Shown here: positions 56,331-64,000 of the stretch, piece after piece | How the letters are laid out: each line of letters opens with the position of its first letter | Position numbering within the stretch: the first letter of the stretch is position 1 | Position numbers and translations under genes: made by a program | Notes under the pieces: model-generated | Database searches by the model: none | The model's input: only the letters and a program-made list of their open reading frames with translations | Told to the model about the DNA's origin: nothing | From: Malania oleifera | Taxonomy: Eukaryota; Streptophyta; Magnoliopsida; Santalales; Ximeniaceae | DNA: 64,000 bases | NCBI RefSeq assembly: GCF_029873635.1 | Contig: NC_080419.1 | Coordinates: forward strand, 66,851,323 to 66,915,322 | Reading direction: 5' to 3'

Positions 56331-58352
56331 TTAGCCGGCCGATTGGGATCTCCAATACTTGGCCATCTCAAATCCATTCTTGCAATAGTGATAGTCTTCA
56401 ATAGCCTGATCGATTTCAGCTTGTGTGTTCATCACAAAAGGGCCATATTGAACCACAGATTCGTTGAGGGGCTGCCCGCCAAGTAGCACAAACCTCAGTG
56501 GCTTGGAGGACTTGTTCCATGCACTAAGACCATCTCCAGGACCCAAAACCAGGACATGGTGAGCAGTTATTGGGGATGAGTTCAAAGAACCAAATACACC
56601 TTCCCCTTCTATTATATATACAAAGGAATTCCAAGACTCTGGTATGCTTTGATGCATCTGGGCTCTGGGTTTTAGGGTGAAATCAAGGTACATTGTTGGA
56701 GTTCGGGTGTAAACTGGAGATTGAGCTCCCATTGCTTCTCCTGCTATAACGTGGACCTCAACTCCATCTCTTTCAGCCCTCGGTATGTCTTGACTTATCA
56801 CCTCTTGATACCCTGGTTCAATCCTGTTGCCCCAGATTTGAATTGGACAATTGTTAGTTCTTTACAAATACAAATTCAGAATTTATTCATAATTGACAAT
56901 AAGCTTAGTTCATTATCCGGAACCTTAAATAAAAAAATGCTGTTAAAAAAGATATATAACTATGACTAACATTTTGGAGAATAATATTTGGGAGGGTAAA
57001 TCAATTTCACAGCATTTTAGAGGAGGGGAAGGGAGTTGGTGGGTAGAGAAGAGATCATGGTTGGAAAATTATTTAGGAAAATATTTTAAGAATTGTTAGA
57101 TGCCACTGTTAAAATTTAAAATATTTACTTTGGGGTTGGCACTTGGGACCTAGCAGAAAGAGTGAACGAGTAATTCATTATCTTTTGAAAAACTTGGAAA
57201 ATTTATTCATAGTAATTATTGTAAATCTAGCAGTAAGGCAAGGTAAAATTCAGGATGGAATTGAAGTTCATATCAGGATATCTTACATCTTTTCATTACT
57301 GGAAAGATTTATCCAAAGTTGTAAACCCCTTTGAGTTCCTTCCCCTGCTGGCATTTCTGAGTGGATTATCCCTCTTCCTGCCGTCATCCACTGTTCAAAA
57401 TCATTTGAAACACAAAACGGTAAACATAAAACAACCTTTCTTATGGCCCTATGACAAATTATAAATGATATGTACCTGCACATCACCAGTATGGATTGTA
57501 CCCTTATGGCCTGAAAAATCTTGATGAGTAAAAGCTCCCTGCAATTCTAACAACCCATGTTCAGGGTTTCTCATAATTTCATAATCAAATTGTCAAACAG
57601 GTATTGAAGGGTATATACCTGCAGCATGTATGTAACAGTCTCGAAACCTGGAAAACAAAACTCCAATTAGAACCAGAGGTGAGGGGAAAAAATAATAGCG
57701 ACCCATTTAATATGAAGGACTCTTTAACCGCACTGAAACTGATGAGGAAGACTCAAAACACCTCGGTGTGGATGATCAGGAAAACCAGCAGGAGGAGAGA
57801 CTGCAATATCAAACAAATCACAATCTTAATTCCAGATCCATTAAATAAAAGAAAAAACCAATGTGCACAACTGCACATACCAAGGATCATAACATCATCA
57901 TATTGTACCTGAGAATTCATCCATCATGAGAAATGGATCCAAATACTTCAATTCAGACCTGAAAAGTCAATTGCAAATAGAATCTGTTAAATAACCAATA
58001 CCCAGCTGATCAACACTCCAAAGGAACTTCTGAATCAAAATTGAGAAAAAAAAAAAAAAAAAAAAAACCCCCTCAAAAGCTCCCTAACCCAGGAACTCAA
58101 AAATCCGAAGAACCGAGCATTTATGAATCGTGTATAAAATTAAAAGCAGGAATACATGCCAAGATGATAAAATTCAAAGAAAACAAAGCACAAGAAATAA
58201 AACAAAGAGAAACACGAAGAAGTGAAAGAATACTACCTTCCAATGCTTCTTCTAACAACAGCCCCGTCACCCTCATGTTGAGGTTTGGCGAGGAACTTCT
58301 TCGTCACCAATCTTGGTCTGTTGAGACCTATGCTTCGATCCGAACCAGACAT
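56331..58352 (-). CDS. Pirin-like protein, 7 exons, 297 residues
   Basis: Exons on minus: 58352-58237, 57958-57909, 57800-57762, 57647-57619, 57538-57476, 57390-57287 and 56823-56331. All introns are GT-AG and the lengths sum to 894 nt, in frame. Pirin is a nuclear, cupin-fold, iron-binding protein; in Arabidopsis PRN1 interacts with the G-alpha subunit and NF-Y factors, and some pirins have quercetinase activity. Metal ligands are present: H65 and H67 (PDHPHRGFET), H109 and E111 (TAGRGIIHSEMP). The start MSGSDRSIGLNRPRLVTKKF is chosen because no upstream in-frame ATG exists. The C-terminal cupin domain includes RTPTMYLDFTLKP, IIEGEGVFGS, LVLGPGDGLSAWN and GPFVMNTQAEIDQAIEDY. Length fits the plant family; no defect is seen. 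Confidence 0.95.
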
Positions 58353-58620
58353 GATATTTCTGATGAGACTCTTGGTTTTGCTCACTGGATACGGATTCAG
58401 CGCTAATCGAAGCGAAATAGCTCTGATATATATACATGAAGAAGAAGATTCTTCGTTCGTGTCTTGTGGGTTTTACGTTCTTCCTCTTGTATAATATAGA
58501 AGAAAGGAGAATGTGGAAGAGAGAAAATGTGCGTTAGGGGGTGGAGGAGGGGCGTGGGGTTGTTGAGCTCTCACACGGGGCACTCGGAGGCGTGGGGTAA
58601 CGGGGTAGGCCCCACCTCCA
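58353..58620 (-). promoter_or_regulatory. Pirin 5' leader and promoter region
   Basis: On minus, a TATA-like CTATATTATA (58489-58499 on +, reverse) lies about 140 bp before the start codon, then a purine-rich leader. An out-of-frame ATG at about 58435 opens a short upstream frame overlapping the start. The TSS is inferred. Confidence 0.5.
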
Positions 58621-60838
58621 GTTGGACCCACTTCCAAATCTGGACCAATGATATGATAACGTCATTCTCACGTCATCATGACGGAGGACTTCACCGTCTC
58701 TATATAATTATATTAATACATGCCGTAAGTCAATGTGCAGTATCATTCACCATTCACACAGTTGAAGTCCAAATGGCTCACGGAATTTTTTCCCCTCTTT
58801 TTTTTCCTTTTTCTTCTTTTGATTTTTGTGTAGATTTTAGAAAAGTACGAATGGTCATTTAAAAATTACAAAAATGAAAAAAAAAAAAAAAAAAAACAGA
58901 AATTAGAAATAGAAATTAAAAATCAAAAACTAACAATCTATTTGATTGATATTTATACAATTTAAAAAATTTTAAACTTAATAAAAAATGCTTATTTTTT
59001 TAAATCAAATAATATTTTAAAAATATAATTAAAACAGAAATTTTATAGAATAATTATTATTAAAAATATAAATATAAAAATAAAAAAGTTTTATAATTAT
59101 TTTACTTAATTATTATACTTTCAAAACTTGCTTTATAATAAAAATTTTATTGGGCGTGTGAAAATAGTAAAAATATTTTGTAACTGAATTTATTATTATT
59201 TTTTAAAATATATTATATTTATATTTTAACCATATTTAAATATATGATTATTTTATTTTAAATTTATTCTTAAAATATATAAAATAAATAATTAATCCAA
59301 AAAAACTATTTCTGGATATTAAAATTTCTAACAAGCAACCAAAATAACTGAAAATCATAAAATCTACTTTTTAGTCTTTTTCTCAAACAACTAAAAATCT
59401 ACAATAAAAATAAAAAATTAACTACATAAACAAAGAGATTTTTATAATTTCTATCTTCACTATGTATAAATAAAAAACAACAACGATACTAAACAGACGA
59501 TATCGATTGCTAGTTAGCATGATTTTGAGATAGCTAATTCAATAATTTTTTTTTTATTAAAATTAATTTTGATATGGCTGAATTAATTTAGAAGTTTCAA
59601 TTCCTTTTAAGAGTAAAATATACGTAAAGTATCTGCTAACGATTTTTGCTTTAAAAATTTCAAAACTAACAAATTGAAAAAAAAAAAAAAATCAATTTTT
59701 CAATCAAATACTGCAAAGGAAAATGAAGCAGAAGGAACCTAAATAATTTTAACATTGTAATTTAAAATATTATGTTGCACATGTCAAAGTTAATTATTAA
59801 ATTTAATTTAAGTTACATCCAACTTATAAAGCATAAATAATTTAATTCTAAACCAACTCATATGTTAGTTAGCTTGTACCAAGTTTTGATTTTTCTTTCC
59901 TTTTTCCTCCCTTTTAGACTTAATTGGTTGAACTCGCCACATTTGCTATTGAATTTTGTGTGTACTAAAAATTTCAACTGCCATAAACATATATCTTCTA
60001 ATTTTTTTTAAAAAAGTTAAAATTCTTATAAATATGTATATGTTGCATGCTTTGTCAATTAAAAATGATATTTTATACAATAATGTCCTTTCCTTTTTAA
60101 AAATGCCCTATACATGCCTATCACATTATAGCTTAGCATGGTCATACATATCTTCCAAAATATGATGATTCATCTCCAAATTTGCCATATCTATATATGT
60201 TTATCACATAATTTAATAAAATAACTGGACCTTAATTGTATTGGTAAGAACGATCTCATGACTTATGCATTCATATTGTGGATGGTTTGCCATCTCTTTC
60301 TCTTTCCCCCTTCTTTTAAGCTCTCTCCCCTCTTTTGTGCTCGGTGATAATATTTCAAGAGTTCTAACTTCCTTGGGTTCTAACTTCCTCTCAATCTTGG
60401 TAGTACGTTTGGGCTGTAACTTCTATAGTTACTAAAGCAATCGTCTTAGTGAGTTTCTTTTAGGATCTAGGAGGATGTACATGTGTACCTCCTATATTTC
60501 TCTCTTATCAATTGCATCTTAGCTTCCAGTCCAAAAATGATTTCAAGCTAAGGGTGTTGAGGTTGGTATTGTGCAATATCTGCTTAATTTTGAGTAAGGA
60601 TATCACGCAACATAAGCCAATTTTGGCAAAGGGCTGTTTTGTGCAACATCAACCCAGTTTTGGCAAGGGCATCTAGTTGTGTAAGCATTTCCTCCCAAAT
60701 AAAGGAGTTTTAGCTCTTCACTTCTTATCCCATTTTCAAAGCTTTGTCTATAAATGTGTAACATGTGCCTTTGCCTTCGACTCTAGGTTCTGGCTATTCC
60801 AACCAAGAGTTTTTGCAAGATGCCTATTGAAATCCGCA
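58621..60838. other. AT-rich intergenic region
   Basis: No gene recognised. Very AT-rich (58860-59800) with A-runs (about 58876-58896 and 59676-59690). The pirin promoter may extend into the left part. Dispersed 'gcaatatctgcttaattttg'-like repeats occur near 60575-60665. Confidence 0.5.
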
Positions 60839-61721
60839 TGAAAAAGAAAGTGCACTCCCAAGAGGAGAGAAGGGGGGGGGGGGGGGAAAGTGAAATGGGA
60901 TTTTAAAATTTTCTTTATACCTTCTTTAATTAATTCTTTCTCAACTTATTTTGATTTCAGCAGCCACTCATGCAAGATTGATTTTTAATAACAAGTATAG
61001 CGGAAAACTAATTACGTTATAACCTCTATAAATGAGTATGAGTATACCAAATTGAATGCTTTGTGAATTTAAAAAAAATTCTTTCAGCAATTTAATTCAA
61101 CCAACCAAGATAACCAGGACAAGATTCACAATATATAATAATTCCAGCAATGCTTCCAAGATTCAGCAATTGAGTAAGTCAATGTTGAGTTTAAGTATGT
61201 AGCTAATAAATGCCCTGTATTAATAGACTTGATTTCTCAATATGAGGCACAATAGAAATTTCCAAATTCTTTTGTACTCTTTTGTTTTCCCCAAAGTAAT
61301 TTAAGACTTTTGAAAAATATTTTCCGAGGATTTTCAAAATATGGTCTCTAAGTCAGTGATTTTTCTAATAAGCTTCAAACCCAACTATATCATCATTTGA
61401 ATGAAGTACTTACATAAAGACTCTCTTAAGACTTAAACATATTCTAAGCTTGGAGTCTTCATGCTTGTCATTTGCTGAGTCCATCTTGCCTTTAAGTTTC
61501 AATTCTCTAAGCTTTCATCAAGTCATCTTTGGAATTCATGCTTTCATGTCCTTTAAGCTTTCATTTCCTTTTCATGTAGTATTGCAATGAGTTTCGTGAT
61601 TACTTGAACTTGAGTTTTAAAAACCTGATTCCTGAAGTATCATCACTTGCACCAAAACATGTTAAATTACCTTGGATTTGTTATCATCAAAATAAGATTA
61701 GTAAGTCATGTTAAGCCAACA
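60839..61721 (-). mobile_element. 3' LTR of Copia element 4, internally deleted
   Basis: The left end TGAAAAAGAAAGTGCACTCC, a G-run (about 60868-60887) and 'gaaatgggatttta' correspond to the terminal block of family A. The right end is ..TTAAGCCAACA at 61721, followed by the polypurine tract. Compared with 17011-18981, about 1.1 kb (R, TATA, palindromes) is deleted at about 61260, where 'gaaatttccaa' joins 'tttccaaattctttt'. Confidence 0.8.
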
Positions 61722-62271
61722 ATCTCTCCCTTTTTGATGATAACAAATAAGGAGTAAAAGCGAGTGAACCTTGATAAGACTCCCCCTTACAATAAGCATA
61801 TTTTTAACAATGTTTTGAAAGTACAATAATAAAGTACAATAATAATCTATATGACAATGTTTCAAATAGTATCAACTCTAGTTTTAGATTGCATGAAAGT
61901 TCATATTACAAGATCTCATTTGTGAATAATATATCATATTCATTTCATATATTAGCATTTCAACATATATCAGCATATCATCATATATCAATATTCTCAT
62001 ATATCATTCTTAATTTTGCAACTTTCTCAATTTTGCTTTGCAACTTTACTCTCAATTTTTCTCAATCCTTATCCCCCTTTTGACATCAATCAAAAAGAGA
62101 AAAGAAATAACAAGGCCAATTCTAAAATAGACACAAATTTATACATGAAAAGATATTCATAGAGAACCATAGGTGTACATAGTGTCATAAGCAATCTTGA
62201 GATACATATAAAAAAAAAAAAAAAAAACAAACTAAGATACAACCTGAAACATAACAATATGATTTACACAT

Positions 62272-62276
62272 ACACA

Positions 62277-62330
<54 letters not shown>
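62272..62330 (+). repeat. (CA)n(TA)n microsatellite in element 4
   Basis: About 24 CA units then 'tatatata'. At the homologous place in element 1 (8667-8681) there is only 'acatatatatatagc', so the CA tract expanded after the copies separated. Confidence 0.9.
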
Positions 62331-62332
<2 letters not shown>

Positions 62333-62403
62333 GCAATGAAATGCACACAACAAAAACCGATATGTCACTGAAATACTCATCATAGCAAAAAGAAAAAAAA
62401 AAC

Positions 62404-63354
62404 ATCCAGCATTAGCATCAGCTTCATCATCTCCTTCATCTTTCTCTTCCTTAGGTTCCTCATCAAATGCATCATCACTAGGATAACGTGAGGAACTAGC
62501 CTGATACTATTCCAAATGGATAAGTCTTTGATCAATTTAGGAAATACTAGACTGAAGTGAGGTATTACTTTCCTTAAGAGACTGAAGTCCTAAGCACACG
62601 TCACTACTAAAAGTAGTAAACTGGTGATGAAATGGTATGAACCATGAAGGAGCATCAATCTAAGGTTCTAGCTGTTGATCAGGAGGTGGAGCTTGCTTAG
62701 GTACTTGCCTAAGTGGTCTTCTTCCTTTTAGAAACCTACCCTACTCATGTTTCTCATATCCCATCTATTTTAGGGTCGTAGAGTTGAAAAGATCATATCG
62801 AATTCTCTTTATGAACAACTCATTTGGATTTATGATACTAAGATGAGAAAACATGATATTAAGGATGCCAACATATGGAAGAGTAACCCGTCGTGCTTCC
62901 AATCTTGTGCACATCCATTTCAGAATCAAATTGGACAAGTTAAGTTTCTTCCCTTTCAAAAGGCACCACATGACTAAGCAGTCCACGTATGATATGTAAT
63001 CGTGTGATCCGGCTTGGGGTACAATATTGTATATTATGATTTTCTAAAGTATCTGTGCTTGAAGGTTCAATTGTGTATACTCAGGAGGATTCCTAATTTG
63101 ATCTGGTGCTTTGACCATAATTAACGGTAAAAGTTCCTCGGGGGTGAATCTTTGATCCATGATCCAAGTACATGAGAATGCAGGACACTTAAAATCACCT
63201 TAGTCAATATGAAGAATGGGGGCTAAGGTTTGTGATGTTAACAATATTCTTTGTCCTCTTACTTCGGTAGTGAGTACGGATTGACTTTGAACCATATTCA
63301 CATAAAAGATCTTAACGAGATTTGGGTATAGGCCCTTCACTTGATAAACCACAA
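62404..63354 (-). pseudogene. Extra ORF of element 4 (C-terminal two thirds)
   Basis: Homologous to 8741-9670. Conserved pieces are DCLVMWCLLKGKKLNLSNLILKWM and TLPYVGILNIMFSHL (about 62985-62850), then an acidic tail near 62410-62470. The usual TGA at the end is GGA here. Frame breaks are present; the N-terminal part is cut off by the LTR at 63355. Confidence 0.65.
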
Positions 63355-64000
63355 TGTTGGCCTAACAAGGCTTACAATTCTTATTTGGATGATAACAAAT
63401 CACGATAAGTTTGATATGATTTGTTTCAAGTGAAATTCTTTTAGAAAGAAGGCAAAGCTTAAAGAAACTCCAAGCTCAAATGGATGATAAAGCTCATGAT
63501 GAATGTCCTGTACAAAAGGTTCAAGAAAGAAAGATGATCAAAAGCTCAAAGATGATATATGATCATGGAACAACAAGGACTTACTTGAAGATAAAAAGAA
63601 TAGAGTTTTAAGGATGTCTGTATGTAAGTACTTTATGTAAACTTCAATATAAACTGAATTGAAGCTCTTATAAATCAAAAGAATCTAAGAAATATATTTT
63701 TAGAGAAACCCTAAAATATGTTTTAAAATCAAAGTAAATAATGTCTTAAAAGAAGAAAGGTTTTTCAAAAGAATATAAAGTGAAGACTGAAAGCCAGGCG
63801 ACTGCCTATATATGGCAGGCAACTGCCCAATTTTTTAAAAGGAATATCTTAGGAGGCAGTAGGGTGCTAGGTGACTGCCTGAGCACAACCAAACACCTAG
63901 GGGATCAAGCCAGGCGATTGCATGGCTTATGGTAGGCGACTGTCAGCCTTCTGGGTTGTTCAGTTTCCTCTATGGCAGGCGACTGCCACTCGACAAAGGT
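63355..64000 (+). mobile_element. LTR, plus orientation, 5' part, truncated by window end
   Basis: Starts TGTTGGCCTAACAAGG, then 'ggatgataacaaatca', as in the other family A LTRs. It is inserted in the element 4 extra ORF. It carries a palindrome cluster of the GGCAGGCGACTGCC type (63790-63985). TATA and R/U5 lie beyond the window. Confidence 0.85.
63790..63985 (+). repeat. GGCAGGCGACTGCC palindrome cluster
   Basis: Units include 'agccaggcgactgcc', 'ggcaggcaactgccc', 'ctaggtgactgcc', 'gccaggcgattgc', 'ggtaggcgactgtc' and 'ggcaggcgactgcc'. This is a fourth arm variant of the U3 palindromes. Confidence 0.75.

Larger units (their letters stand above)
61722..63354 (-). mobile_element. Copia element 4 internal region, 3' end
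   Basis: Polypurine tract at 61722-61735 (minus 'catcaaaaagggagagat'), untranslated tail 61736-62403 and extra ORF 62404-63354. The order and sequence are the same as in element 1 (5960-9670). It is cut at 63354 by a plus-oriented LTR. Confidence 0.85.

Overview
The window is nuclear DNA of a flowering plant, most likely a woody eudicot; I cannot name the species. It is AT-rich, has spliced genes with GT-AG introns, and carries Copia LTR retrotransposons, an RTE-type LINE and many microsatellites. Only two host genes are convincing. One is a RABA5-type Rab GTPase on the + strand, with exon 1 at 32872-33202, exon 2 at 53939-54261 and a 20.7-kb intron between them. The other is a seven-exon pirin gene on the - strand, 58352 down to 56331. 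Their 3' ends face each other (convergent).

Left third (1-28338): layered LTR retrotransposons. Decayed, probably Tat/Ogre-like non-coding sequence fills 1-4166. A - strand Copia relic (5960-16605) keeps gag, protease, integrase, RT and RNase H pieces plus an extra ORF between pol and the 3' LTR. It is split by two solo LTRs, 6381-8562 (TSD atatt) and 13300-15923 (TSD cctca). Facing LTR arms (16606-18981) separate it from a + strand relative (18982-28338). In that relative the extra ORF is split by a solo LTR (20717-24901), which itself contains another solo LTR (22205-24572).

Middle (28339-54261): a decayed duplicate of RABA5 exon 1 and proximal intron (29193-29680 and 30296-30453) sits among ~241-bp tandem repeats about 3.7 kb upstream of the real gene. 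The RABA5 intron holds an RTE LINE (35374-38600, 12-bp TSD), a solo LTR (39733-41697, TSD tcttc), a SINE-like tail, a Copia gag/protease relic split by a solo LTR (43347-45437, TSD gagtc), and a complete but dead short-LTR Copia element (46584-50932, TSD atgat).

Right (54262-64000): intergenic sequence, the pirin gene and its upstream region, a long AT-rich gap, then the 3' end of a third copy of the Copia family (60839-63354), cut by a + strand LTR that runs off the window.

The most unusual pattern is non-coding. Every sufficiently complete LTR here carries a cluster of short GTCGAC-centred palindromes, usually 20-300 bp upstream of its TATA box. The arms differ between families (CAGTCGACTG, CGGTCGACCG, TCGTCGACGA, GGCAGNCGACTGCC). 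Related clusters lie in the pol to extra-ORF spacer of two internal regions, before a TATA-like box, which suggests a second, internal promoter for the extra ORF.
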